Both the position numbers and the translations under genes were made by a program. Under the pieces are notes generated by a model, which had not been told where the DNA came from, ran no database searches, and saw only the letters and a list, made by a program, of their open reading frames with translations. This document shows, piece by piece, positions 8,677 to 16,621 of a stretch of DNA of 35,306 nt; the first letter of the stretch is position 1, and each line of letters begins with the position of its first letter. This DNA comes from Piscinibacter sp. (GTDB lineage Bacteria > Pseudomonadota > Gammaproteobacteria > Burkholderiales > Burkholderiaceae_C). The stretch is taken from NCBI GenBank assembly GCA_019635485.1, contig JAHBZL010000049.1, positions 1 through 35,306 of the forward strand. The letters run 5' to 3'.

Positions 8677-9192
8677 TCAACTCCGCCCGTCCGGCACCGG
8701 CGTGACATCGATCGCCGGGACGCGGCGCACGCGATCGAATCCGAGGTGGTGCATGCATTCGCGCAGGATCACGAGGACCGCGGCGAGTTCGCGGCCCGGC
8801 GGCAGGTCGGTGCTCGCCACACGTGCGCCGAAGGCTCTCGATGCAAGGCGCTGGAACAGGGCCTCGACCGCCTCGCGCGTGAGCACGGCCGCCGGCGCCT
8901 CGAAACCCGGCAGCGTGAACAGCAACGGCTCGGCAGTCTCGAGGTCGGCCTGCCCCGCCAGCGGGCCGCGGTCCAGGCCGCCGATCGCGTCCTCGATCAG
9001 GTCGATCGCGTGCTCGATGTCGGTCGGCGTGGGCGGGTCGCGGAAACGCTCGGCGAGCTGCTGCGGTCCGATGGGCAGCACGAGCTGCCGGCCGCCGCCG
9101 TCGAGCACCGTGGCTTGTGCCTCCCAACGAAGGCGGACCGGCGCCGGGCCTGGCTCGGCAGCTGGCACGCCGGGACGGTGCAAATCGCTCAC
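8677..9192 (-). CDS. Unrecognised 171-aa protein, translationally coupled to a LysR gene
   Basis: The GTG start at 9192 overlaps the stop of the upstream lysR gene by 4 bp (GTGA), which decides the start and implies coupled translation. The protein has no signal peptide or membrane helix. It has a short proline-rich lead, then an acidic, mainly helical body (RDPPTPTDIEHAIDLIEDAI, a central LFTLPGFEAP, and near the end LRECMHHLGFDRVRR). I do not recognise the family. The coding style (GC-rich third positions, no internal stops) and the tight overlap make it a real gene. Its 3' end converges on the RND permease gene with 36 bp between. Confidence 0.7.
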   Translation of the reverse strand: MSDLHRPGVPAAEPGPAPVRLRWEAQATVLDGGGRQLVLPIGPQQLAERFRDPPTPTDIEHAIDLIEDAIGGLDRGPLAGQADLETAEPLLFTLPGFEAPAAVLTREAVEALFQRLASRAFGARVASTDLPPGRELAAVLVILRECMHHLGFDRVRRVPAIDVTPVPDGRS

Positions 9193-10115
9193 GGGCGGGC
9201 TCCGACGGTTGCCACCGGCCGCGCCGCCCACGGCGGGCGCGGCGTGAACGCGGCCCGCAGCGCGGCCAGCAGCGCCTGCAGCCGCGCCGCATGGGCCCGG
9301 TTCTCCGGCACCTGCGCCTTCAGCCACAACTCGGGCAGCGGGTGATCGCCCAGCACGCGGACCAGCGTGCCGTCGGCGATGGCCGGCAGCGCCAGGTAGT
9401 CCCCGAGCACGGCGATGCCGTTGCCCGCCAGCGCCGCCGACGCGACGAGCTGGGCATCGTTGGAGTCGAAGCGCGGATGCACCGGCACACCGATGTCCCC
9501 GGCCGGCCCCTGGAAGGTCCACACGGCGCCGGTGGGCAGGAAGTTGATGATGTCGTGCCGCACCAGGTCGCTCGGCCGGCGCGGCGTGCCGCGCCGCTTC
9601 AGGTAGGCCGGCGCGGCGCACAGCAGCCGCTGGACCGCGCACAGCGGTTCCTCGATCACGCCGGCGAAGGTGTCCGGCATCATCGTCAACGCGAGGTCGA
9701 AGCCTTCGTCGACCGGGTTCACGGCCCGGTCCAGCGCGACCAGTTCCAGGCTGACCAGCGGGTAGCGGCGCTGGAAGCGGTTGAACACCGCGGCCAGGTG
9801 CATCACCGCCATCGACGTCGGTGCCTTGACGCGCAGGCGGCCCTGCAGCTCGCGCGCCGACTCGCGCACACCGACGAGGATGCCGTCCAGGTCGCTCAGC
9901 AGCCGCTGGATGGCCGGCAGCTGCTGCCGGCCCGCGCTGGTCAGGCTGACCCGCCGCGTGGTGCGCTCGAACAGCGCCGCCTTCAGGCGGTGCTCCAGCT
10001 GCGCGACGCGCTTGGTGACGACCGAGGCTGCGACGCCCAGTTCACGGGCTGCCGCGGAGAAGCTGCCGGTGCGTGCCACGCACAGGAAGGCGCGCAGGTT
10101 CTCGACTGTGTCCAT
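9189..10115 (-). CDS. LysR family transcriptional regulator
   Basis: 308 aa from the ATG at 10115, which gives the standard LysR N-terminus (MDTVENLRAFLCVARTGSFS) and discards a 20-residue upstream extension. The HTH covers residues 1-60 (AAARELGVAASVVTKRVAQLE); a LysR substrate-binding domain follows from about residue 90. It is transcribed divergently from the FAD oxidoreductase and Bug genes, the usual arrangement for a regulator of the adjacent operon. Two overlapping dyads lie in the 80-bp gap. The inducer is unknown; a carboxylate or aromatic acid is a guess from context. Confidence 0.93.
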   Translation of the reverse strand: MDTVENLRAFLCVARTGSFSAAARELGVAASVVTKRVAQLEHRLKAALFERTTRRVSLTSAGRQQLPAIQRLLSDLDGILVGVRESARELQGRLRVKAPTSMAVMHLAAVFNRFQRRYPLVSLELVALDRAVNPVDEGFDLALTMMPDTFAGVIEEPLCAVQRLLCAAPAYLKRRGTPRRPSDLVRHDIINFLPTGAVWTFQGPAGDIGVPVHPRFDSNDAQLVASAALAGNGIAVLGDYLALPAIADGTLVRVLGDHPLPELWLKAQVPENRAHAARLQALLAALRAAFTPRPPWAARPVATVGARP

Positions 10116-10121
10116 GATTGC

Positions 10122-10168
10122 TCTCGATTCGAGAATTCTGCCACCGCGAGACGGCATATTGTTCTCGC
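10122..10168. promoter_or_regulatory. Candidate LysR operator region
   Basis: Positions 10122-10134 (tctcg att cgaga) form a perfect dyad matching the LysR T-N11-A rule. A second inverted repeat, gcgaga-N11-tctcgc (10146-10168), uses the same half-site CGAGA. Both lie in the gap between the divergent lysR and oxidoreductase genes, as expected for paired recognition and activation sites. Confidence 0.6.
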
Positions 10169-10195
10169 AGTGCATGAACTCTACGATGCACGCCG

Positions 10196-11551
10196 ATGCA
10201 CCACACCCCCTCCTCCATCGACGAACCGGCCCGCTCGACGCCGGTGCTGGGCGAGTACGACATCGTCGTGCTCGGCGGCGGCCCGGCCGGCCTGGCCGCG
10301 GCGACGGCCGCGGCCCGCGCGGGACAGCGCACGCTGCTGGTCGAGCGCTACGGCTTCCTCGGCGGCATGGGCACCGCGGCCGGCGTCACCAACTTCTGCG
10401 GCCTGCACGCGAACGTGCACGGCACGATCCGCCAGGTCGTGCACGGCATCGCCGACGAGGTGCTGGACCGGCTGCGCGCGCTGGGCGGCCTGAACGAGCC
10501 CCACCTGCTGTTCGGCGGCCGGATCGCCGCGCAGGCCTACGACAACGCGGCCTTCAAGCTCGCCGCCGACCAGACCGTGCTGGCCAGCGGCGCGGAGCTG
10601 CTGTTCCATGCGCAGGCGGTCGGCGTGTCGATGCAAGCGCCCGGCGAGATCGGCGCCCTGCTGGTCGAGACGAAGTCCGGGCGGCGCGCGCTGCTGGCGC
10701 GGCTCTTCATCGACGCGTCGGGCGACGCCGACCTGAGCGCGCACGCCGGCGCGCCGTTCGAAAAGGGCGCGAGCGGCACGGAGATGATGTACCCGTCGAC
10801 GATGTTCCGCGTCAACGGCGTGGACGCGGCGCGTGCCGGCGACATCTACCACCGCTTCGGGGCGCTGATGGAGCAGGCCGAGAAGGACGGCCACCGCTTC
10901 GCGCGCCGCACGCCGATCATCCGGCCGCAGAAGAACCCGACCGAGTGGCGCGCCAACGTGACCCAGCTCGCCAACCCCGACGGCTCGCCGGTGGACGGCA
11001 CCGACGCCCTGCAGTTGAGCGCCGCGGAGCTGGAGGGGCGGCGCCAGATCGCGGACTTCATCGGCTTCCTGCGCGGCTACGCGCCGGGATTCGAGCGGGC
11101 CTACCTGCTCGAGATCGCACCGCAGGTGGGCGTGCGCGAGACCCGGCGCGTGCTCGGCGACTACCAGCTGACCGAAGCCGACGTGCTGGGCTGCGCCAGC
11201 TTCCCGGACACGGTGGGCGTCAACGGCTGGATGGTCGAGGAACACGTCGCGGGCGACGTGCACTTCCGCTGGCAGGACATCCCGAACTGCCGGGGCTTCA
11301 ACCACCTGCCCTACCGCATGCTGCTGCCGCGGGGGCTGGACAACCTGCTGGTGGCCGGGCGCTGCGCCTCGATGACTCACGGTGGACAATCGGCGGCGCG
11401 CGTGTCCGGCGGCTGCTTCGTCATGGGGCAGGCCGCGGGGACCGCGGCGGCGCTGGCCTGCCGGCAAGGCAAGACGCCGCGCGAGGTGCCGGTCGACGAG
11501 CTGCAGCGGCAGCTCGCCGGCGACGGCGCCTGGCTCGGACTCGAGGACTGA
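10196..11551 (+). CDS. FAD-dependent oxidoreductase
   Basis: 451 aa. A Rossmann FAD motif lies near residues 20-50 (DIVVLGGGPAGLAAATAAAR, then LLVERYGFLGGMGT), with a second FAD-contact segment near the C-terminus (NLLVAGRCASMTHGGQSAAR, ending in MGQAAGTAAALA). This pattern fits the FAD_oxidored family (PF12831-like), whose members oxidise diverse organic acids or act as putative dehydrogenases. No signal peptide is seen, so it is probably cytoplasmic. It is divergent from lysR and 23 bp upstream of a Bug binding-protein gene, which suggests that the pair imports and oxidises a small organic acid; the substrate is not identifiable. No clear Shine-Dalgarno precedes the ATG. Confidence 0.88.
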   Translation: MHHTPSSIDEPARSTPVLGEYDIVVLGGGPAGLAAATAAARAGQRTLLVERYGFLGGMGTAAGVTNFCGLHANVHGTIRQVVHGIADEVLDRLRALGGLNEPHLLFGGRIAAQAYDNAAFKLAADQTVLASGAELLFHAQAVGVSMQAPGEIGALLVETKSGRRALLARLFIDASGDADLSAHAGAPFEKGASGTEMMYPSTMFRVNGVDAARAGDIYHRFGALMEQAEKDGHRFARRTPIIRPQKNPTEWRANVTQLANPDGSPVDGTDALQLSAAELEGRRQIADFIGFLRGYAPGFERAYLLEIAPQVGVRETRRVLGDYQLTEADVLGCASFPDTVGVNGWMVEEHVAGDVHFRWQDIPNCRGFNHLPYRMLLPRGLDNLLVAGRCASMTHGGQSAARVSGGCFVMGQAAGTAAALACRQGKTPREVPVDELQRQLAGDGAWLGLED

Positions 11552-11574
11552 TTGGCCCACCCAGAGAGGAGACC

Positions 11575-12540
11575 ATGCTCAATCGCAGACAGTACGCGGC
11601 ACTGGCCGCAGCCGGCTTCATCCATCCGCTGATCCGTGCGGCGGCCCCCGCGTGGCCGTCGCGGCCGCTGAAGATCCTCGTCGGTTTCCCCGGCGGCTCG
11701 ACGCCGGACATGGCCGCGCGCACGCTGGCCGAGCCACTCTCCGCGGTGCTCGGTGTGCCGGTGGTGATCGACAACAAGGCGGGCGCCTCCGGCAACCTCG
11801 CCGCCGCCCAGGTGGCGCAGGCCGACGACGACCACACGCTCGGCGTGCTGATCAACGGCAACCTCACCTCGGCCAAGATGCTGTCGTCCAAGCTGCCGTA
11901 CGACCCGGACCGCGACTTCACGCTGCTGTCGCTGCTGACGACGGCGCCGCTGGTGCTGGTCGCCCCGGCCAGCCTGCCCGCCGGGGCGGCCTTCTTCGCC
12001 GAAGCGCGCGCCAAGGGCACGGCCTGGTCCTACGGGTCGGTGGGCATCGGCTCGGTGGGGCACCTGGGCGTCGAGCTGCTGAAGACGCGCATGCCGGGCC
12101 TGGCCGCCGTGCACGTGCCGTACCGCGGCAACCCGCCCGTGGTGACCGCGCTGCTGAGCGGCGAGATCCAGTTCGCGCTCGTCCCGCCCGGGCTGGCCCT
12201 GCCTCATGTGCGTTCCGGCAAGCTGCAGGCGATCGGCCTGACCAGCGGCCGCAGCGCGCTGGCGCCGGAAGTCATGCCGCTGGCCGACGCCGGCGTGCGC
12301 GACTTCACCCTGGAGGTCTGGACCGGCCTCGTCGGGCCGGCGCGCCTGTCGCAGGCGGCCCGTGCCCGGCTCGCCAAGGAGGTGCCCGAGATCATCCGCA
12401 GCCCGGCCGTGCGGCAGCAGCTGCTGGCGCAGGGCTGGCAGGCGGCCGGCACGTCGCCCGAAGGCATGGCGATCCGCGTGCGCGAGGAGACGAAGATCAT
12501 GCAGAAGATCATCGCCGCCACCGGGACCAAGCTCGACTGA
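11575..12540 (+). CDS. Bug-family (TctC-like) solute-binding protein 1
   Basis: 321 aa with a strong ribosome site (agaggaga). It has a signal peptide ending near AAAPAWPSRPLKILV, then the Bug hallmarks: VGFPGGSTPDMAARTLAEPL (first binding loop), VVIDNKAGASGNLAA, and SYGSVGIGSVGHLGVELL (second loop) followed by VPYRGNPPVVTALLSGEI. These periplasmic proteins bind carboxylated metabolites for tripartite tricarboxylate transporters. No TctA or TctB gene is nearby, so it would use an unlinked membrane component or act as a sensor. It lies in the same unit as the FAD oxidoreductase. Confidence 0.95.
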   Translation: MLNRRQYAALAAAGFIHPLIRAAAPAWPSRPLKILVGFPGGSTPDMAARTLAEPLSAVLGVPVVIDNKAGASGNLAAAQVAQADDDHTLGVLINGNLTSAKMLSSKLPYDPDRDFTLLSLLTTAPLVLVAPASLPAGAAFFAEARAKGTAWSYGSVGIGSVGHLGVELLKTRMPGLAAVHVPYRGNPPVVTALLSGEIQFALVPPGLALPHVRSGKLQAIGLTSGRSALAPEVMPLADAGVRDFTLEVWTGLVGPARLSQAARARLAKEVPEIIRSPAVRQQLLAQGWQAAGTSPEGMAIRVREETKIMQKIIAATGTKLD

Positions 12541-12546
12541 GCGAGC

Positions 12547-12564
12547 GGCGGCGGCCTCGCCGCC
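12547..12564. terminator. Possible hairpin between convergent genes
   Basis: A 7-bp GC stem (ggcggcg/cgccgcc) with a 4-nt loop sits in the 48-bp gap between the Bug gene and the convergent TIR gene. No T-run follows on either strand, so a factor-independent terminator role is doubtful. Confidence 0.3.
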
Positions 12565-12588
12565 CGCCTGCTTCGTCGCGGGACCGTC

Positions 12589-15129
12589 CTACGGACGCGG
12601 ATCGCAGCCCTGCGACACGAGCTGCGGCGCGAAGCGCGCCCGGCTCGCCTCGACCATCGCCACCCACGCCTGGCGCTGCTCGGCCAGGCCCGGCAGCGAC
12701 TTCAACGCAAGCATCGCCGCACAGTACTGCTTGCCCGCGGCCTGCATGTTGCCGCCGATGGCTTCGATTTCGGCCAGGCGGGTGCGCAGCACCACCAGGT
12801 GCTGCCCGGAGATCTGCATCGACTCGGCCTGGCCGATGGCCTGCAGGGCGATCGACCTGGCCGACTGCACATCGCCGGAGGCCATGGCCCGCTCCACGCG
12901 ATCGGTGTCCATGACCCGGCGCTTGACCAGGGCGTCGACGTTGGGGTAGCCGATCAGCACATCCGCGAGGCCGGTGAGCATGATCACGCTGGACAGCAGG
13001 ATGCCCAGCGAGAGCGCCGGCGCCAGGATCCAGGCGCTCGTCCGGACCAGTCTGTCGGGCAGGCGCCTGCGCCAGAAGAAGACGGCGCCGCCGACCAGCA
13101 CACCCAGGATCCAGCCGGCGATGAGAAACCGGCCGGCATCGGCAAAGAACTGCGTGAACCCATTCGGCGCCTCCCCGGTGTGGGCGCGAATCTGCACGAT
13201 GACCGGCAGCAGGTAGCCCAGGAAGATCAACAGCGCACCGAAGCCCGTGAGCACCGTGATCGACACGGCGCCCAGCAGCATCAGCCGCATGCGGCTCTGC
13301 CGCCGGCTCGCCGACAGGCTCTCGCCCAGGTAGCCCTGCGCCACCGGCGACAGGGCGCCCGACAGATCCTCGTGGGCCTCGAGCGTCTGGCGGGCCGAAG
13401 ACAGGGCCTCGCCTCGCAACAGATCGTCCTCGAGGCGGCCTCCCGCCTCCCAGTCGCCGGCCATCCGCTCCAGCCGGCGCAGCCAGAGGAGGTACTCGCG
13501 ACTCTCGTCCAGCCAGCCCTTCAGGCGCCCCCAGGAGGCAAACAACGCTTCGTGCGCCACCTCGAATCGGCGCTCGTTCTCGGCGGTGGAGGCCACCAGC
13601 AGCCGCGCCTGGACGAAGCGCTCGAGCCAGGGGATCGCCTGCGGGCCCACGTCCTGCTCGCGGGCACGCCGCCGGGTGAAATGCCCTTCGTCATCGACGC
13701 GCACGAGCGACATGAAGGCGGTGCGGAAGGCCTGCTCCTGCTCAGCCGTGACGTTGGCCGCTTCGAACGCCTGCTCGGCGGCGCGGGCGACGGCACCGGA
13801 GATCCCACCCAACGCCCGGTAGTCGCGCACCGTCAGCCTGCCGTCCTCGCCGCTGCCGTCGCACAGCGTCCGCAGCATGAACGCGAGCAGCGGCAGGGCG
13901 TCTTCGCTCGCCATGTCCTGCAGCATCAAGGGCGCGAGCCCGGGTTCCAGCTGCAGCCCGGCGAGCGCCGCCGGGCCTTCGATCACCCGGTTGACGTCGG
14001 CCACGTCGAGGGGCCCGATGCGCAGGTCGTCCGTCCGCAGATGACGCAATGCGGGGTGGACCTGAAACGCGCCGAGGAAATCGGAGCGCAGCGTCCAGAT
14101 CAACTGCAACGGAAACCCGGCCTGCCGCTGGCTCGCCAGCAGCAATTCGACGAACTCGCCGGTACCGCGATCGCCGGTGATCAGTTCCTCCGACTGGTCG
14201 ATGACGAGCACGACGTGCGCATGCGGACTGGCGGCGCCGACCCGCAAGTCCTGCAAGAGCCCGAGGAGCGCGGCGGCGGGCCGTTCGGCGTCGTTCGGGT
14301 CGGGCGTCAGCGAGGCCTCCACGGACCGCCATGTCTGCGGGAGGCCGGCTTCGCCACTGGCCGTGGCGATCGAGACGGCCAGCTCCCGCAGCGGCATCCC
14401 GCCCGGCCGGATCGGCGGCAGCACCAGCCACTTGTCCTTGTCGGCACGCAGCCGGGGCAGCAGTCCGGCACGGACGAGCGACGACTTGCCGCTGCCCGAC
14501 GGCCCCAGGAACATCAGCGAGCGATGGCCGCCGAACTGGTGCTGGACGTTCAGCTTCTCGAGGCCCGCCTGGATCTCCCTGTCGCGGCCGAAGAAGACCG
14601 CGGCGTCCGCTTCCTGGAAGGCCATCAGGCCCGGATAAGGAGAACGGGATCCGTCCCAGGCAAAGGCGTCGGCCGGATCCAGGCCGGCAGCCTTCAGCCC
14701 GCGGACCAGGCGGGCGAACCCGTCGTCCGGGTTCGATCGCCAGTCGATCGTCTGCTGGCGCGCCAGCAAGGGACCGGGGTCGCAGGCCCCGATCAACACG
14801 GGCAGAACCGGCTTGCCCTGCGATCTCGCGTGGGTGATCTCGGCAAAACACCACTTGGACGCCATCGACGCGGCGCTGCACAGAACGATCAGCGCCTGGC
14901 ACGAGCGCAATTGCCGATAGAGGTCACCTTCCCAATCGCGACCGGCCGGAATCCCGTCCTCGGGATGGAAGTCGAGAAACGCGGAACGATAGCCGTGGGC
15001 CTCGAGCCGCTCGCTGAACTGCGCCGCCACGCCGGAGTCCGCGCTGCTGTGGCTGAGAAAGATTCGCCCCAAACCTGGCTCCGTTCCGTACGTCGGCTCG
15101 GGCGAGGGCGCCCGGCGACCGGCCGACAC
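12589..15129 (-). CDS. TIR-nSTAND ATPase protein with three C-terminal membrane helices (candidate immune receptor)
   Basis: 846 aa from GTG 15129. Residues 22-150 are a TIR domain (IFLSHSSADSGVAAQF) with the WCxxE motif (Trp93-Cys94, Glu97), the glutamate that cleaves NAD in enzymatic TIRs. Residues 165-560 resemble nSTAND1: entry motif SPYPGLMAFQEADAAVFFGR, Walker A GPSGSGKS (209-216), Walker B VVLVIDQSEEL (Asp311), then a helical region ending near FEVAHEALFASWGRLKGWL. Hydrophobic helices follow at about 615-645, 668-686 and 699-727, then a 118-residue tail. Related STAND proteins usually end in WD40, TPR or sulfatase-like sensors, so the membrane region is unusual. The likely role is ligand-triggered NAD depletion in phage defence (inference). 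No defence genes adjoin it. No clear ribosome site precedes the GTG; an in-frame TTG just before GRIFLSHS is an alternative start. Confidence 0.85.
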   Translation of the reverse strand: MSAGRRAPSPEPTYGTEPGLGRIFLSHSSADSGVAAQFSERLEAHGYRSAFLDFHPEDGIPAGRDWEGDLYRQLRSCQALIVLCSAASMASKWCFAEITHARSQGKPVLPVLIGACDPGPLLARQQTIDWRSNPDDGFARLVRGLKAAGLDPADAFAWDGSRSPYPGLMAFQEADAAVFFGRDREIQAGLEKLNVQHQFGGHRSLMFLGPSGSGKSSLVRAGLLPRLRADKDKWLVLPPIRPGGMPLRELAVSIATASGEAGLPQTWRSVEASLTPDPNDAERPAAALLGLLQDLRVGAASPHAHVVLVIDQSEELITGDRGTGEFVELLLASQRQAGFPLQLIWTLRSDFLGAFQVHPALRHLRTDDLRIGPLDVADVNRVIEGPAALAGLQLEPGLAPLMLQDMASEDALPLLAFMLRTLCDGSGEDGRLTVRDYRALGGISGAVARAAEQAFEAANVTAEQEQAFRTAFMSLVRVDDEGHFTRRRAREQDVGPQAIPWLERFVQARLLVASTAENERRFEVAHEALFASWGRLKGWLDESREYLLWLRRLERMAGDWEAGGRLEDDLLRGEALSSARQTLEAHEDLSGALSPVAQGYLGESLSASRRQSRMRLMLLGAVSITVLTGFGALLIFLGYLLPVIVQIRAHTGEAPNGFTQFFADAGRFLIAGWILGVLVGGAVFFWRRRLPDRLVRTSAWILAPALSLGILLSSVIMLTGLADVLIGYPNVDALVKRRVMDTDRVERAMASGDVQSARSIALQAIGQAESMQISGQHLVVLRTRLAEIEAIGGNMQAAGKQYCAAMLALKSLPGLAEQRQAWVAMVEASRARFAPQLVSQGCDPRP

Positions 15130-15132
15130 CCG

Positions 15133-15148
15133 AACGTCGGCCGACGTT
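15133..15148. promoter_or_regulatory. 16-bp perfect palindrome upstream of the TIR gene
   Basis: The sequence aacgtcggccgacgtt is a perfect palindrome 4-19 nt upstream of the GTG start, where a ribosome site would be expected. It could be an operator or an RNA hairpin limiting translation. Chance is not excluded in such GC-rich DNA. Confidence 0.4.
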
Positions 15149-15259
15149 GCTCGGCGCGATCCCCCGACGGAGAAGACCCGCGGCCGCTGCAGCGTACTCC
15201 AGCCGCAGCGAAGGGTGCAAACCTGCCTTCAGCCGGCACGCAGGGCCGGCGCCATTCGA

Positions 15260-15817
15260 TCAGCGCGCGCGCCGGTAGTGCATGGCGACCGCGCCATTTC
15301 GCAGGGGCTTCGCCGCCACCAGTTCGAGCCGTCGCGTTCCGGTCAGCCCGCTCTGGAAGAGGGTCGGGCCGTGGCCGGCGATCCGGGGGTGGATGAGGAA
15401 CCTGTACTCATCGATCAGATCCAGCCGGTCTAGTTCGGTCGCGAGCTTGCCGCTGCCGAGAAGCACGCCCGCCGGGGTCGCAGCCTTGAGGTCCTGAACG
15501 CCCGTGCGCAGGTCGCCGGCGACGTGGTGGCTGTGGGTCCACGGATAGTCCGTCCGTGTCGACGACACCACGTACTTCGGCTTCGCCTCGAGTTTGCGTG
15601 CCCACTCGCGCATCGCCGGCGGCGCCTCCACGTCACCGCGAGCGACCGACGGCCAATGGCTTTCCATCATCTCGTAGGTGACCCGGCCCCACAGCATCGC
15701 GCCGCTCTCGTCCATGAGCCGGGTGAAGAAGGCGTGTGTCTCGTCGTCGGCGATCCCCTCCTGGTGATCGACGCAGCCGTCCAACGTGGCGTTGATGCTG
15801 AAGGTCAGCAGTCCCAT
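15260..15817 (-). CDS. Dihydrofolate reductase family protein (RibD C-terminal-like)
   Basis: 185 aa. It begins GLLTFSINATLDGCVDHQEG, the usual start of YyaP/RibD-C-type proteins, and contains MLWGRVTYEMM, KYVVSSTRTDYPW, VLLGSGKLATELDRLDLIDEY and the end segment HPRIAGHGPTLFQ. These are the DHFR-fold NADPH-site motifs. Members are mostly uncharacterised reductases and are not true folate enzymes. It stands alone on the minus strand, 42 bp downstream of the YdeI-like gene. A TAGACT hexamer 6 nt before the ATG suggests a leaderless transcript. Confidence 0.9.
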   Translation of the reverse strand: MGLLTFSINATLDGCVDHQEGIADDETHAFFTRLMDESGAMLWGRVTYEMMESHWPSVARGDVEAPPAMREWARKLEAKPKYVVSSTRTDYPWTHSHHVAGDLRTGVQDLKAATPAGVLLGSGKLATELDRLDLIDEYRFLIHPRIAGHGPTLFQSGLTGTRRLELVAAKPLRNGAVAMHYRRAR

Positions 15818-15859
15818 GCGGCGAGTCTATGCGCCGCAGCGCCGGAAAGTTGGTTGCGA

Positions 15860-16492
15860 TCAGTCGCCTGGCCGTCCCGCCTTGTCCTTGGGTTTGGAGA
15901 TGTGGATGACCTCGCCGCACGCCAGCATCGCCACCAGTCGGGCGATCCGCCTGGCGCGGGTCTCTGGCCTCACGGCGGTCTGTATGCGCCACAGCACCGC
16001 ATAGCGATTGGTCGCGTCGATGGTCGCAAAGAAGGCCTTCGCCTCGGGTTCGGCTTCCAGAGCCGCACGCAGGTCGTCGGGCACCACCGCGGTGCTGGCG
16101 CCATCGTAGGCCCGCGCCCAGCGGCCATCGGCCTTGGCGGCCTCGATCTGTGCAAGGCCCGGAGCCTGCATGCGGCCCGCCTCGGCGAGCGCCACGGCCT
16201 TCTCGACGTTGATCCTGGACCAGATGCTGCGCGCGCGCCTGGGCGTGAAGCGCTGGAGAAAGTGCTGGTCGTCCAAGGCCTTCTTCTGGCCGTCGATCCA
16301 ACCCCAGCACAGCGCGAGCTCCACCGCCTCGGGGTAGGTGATGCCGGGTTCGCGGGCGCCGCGCTTGGCGATCATCAGCCAGAGGCCGTCCGAGGCGGCG
16401 TGATGCTTCTTCAGCCACGCCCCGAACGCCTTGGCGTTCTTGAACAGGCGCGGGGCGGCATCGGGTGGGATGGCGGGTTTGGCGGCGGGCAT
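15860..16492 (-). CDS. YdeI/OmpD-associated family protein
   Basis: 210 aa from the ATG at 16492, chosen because the family begins shortly before the conserved FKNAKAFGAWLKKHH segment; the frame stays open further upstream but without family-like sequence. Motifs include SDGLWLMIAKRG, GITYPEAVELALCWGWIDGQ, RFTPRRARSIWSRINVEKA and a C-terminal YdhG/YdeI-like helical part (FFATIDATNRYAVLWRIQTA, ARRIARLVAML). Proteins of this family are small and cytoplasmic; some are linked to antimicrobial resistance, but the biochemical function is unknown. It is followed by the DHFR-like gene on the same strand. Confidence 0.88.
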   Translation of the reverse strand: MPAAKPAIPPDAAPRLFKNAKAFGAWLKKHHAASDGLWLMIAKRGAREPGITYPEAVELALCWGWIDGQKKALDDQHFLQRFTPRRARSIWSRINVEKAVALAEAGRMQAPGLAQIEAAKADGRWARAYDGASTAVVPDDLRAALEAEPEAKAFFATIDATNRYAVLWRIQTAVRPETRARRIARLVAMLACGEVIHISKPKDKAGRPGD

Positions 16493-16621
16493 CGCCGGCA
16501 GTTTGACGCAAGTGGGCCGCGTGCCAGACCCCTGGTCGCCTGCCGGATCCCTTGATGGCAGCGCACCGGACGAGTCGCTAGACTGGCCGTCGATGCACTC
16601 TGCGAGCACTCGACCCGTCCG

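Noticed and set aside
12589-15129. Reading the TIR protein as part of a multi-gene defence island
   Set aside because: Neighbours are a Bug transporter component, a DHFR-like protein and a YdeI-like protein. No restriction, CBASS, Thoeris ThsA or toxin-antitoxin gene is present, so only a stand-alone role is supportable.
12799-15396. 865-aa open frame antisense to the TIR gene
   Set aside because: No domain and a biased composition; the opposite strand encodes clear TIR and P-loop motifs.
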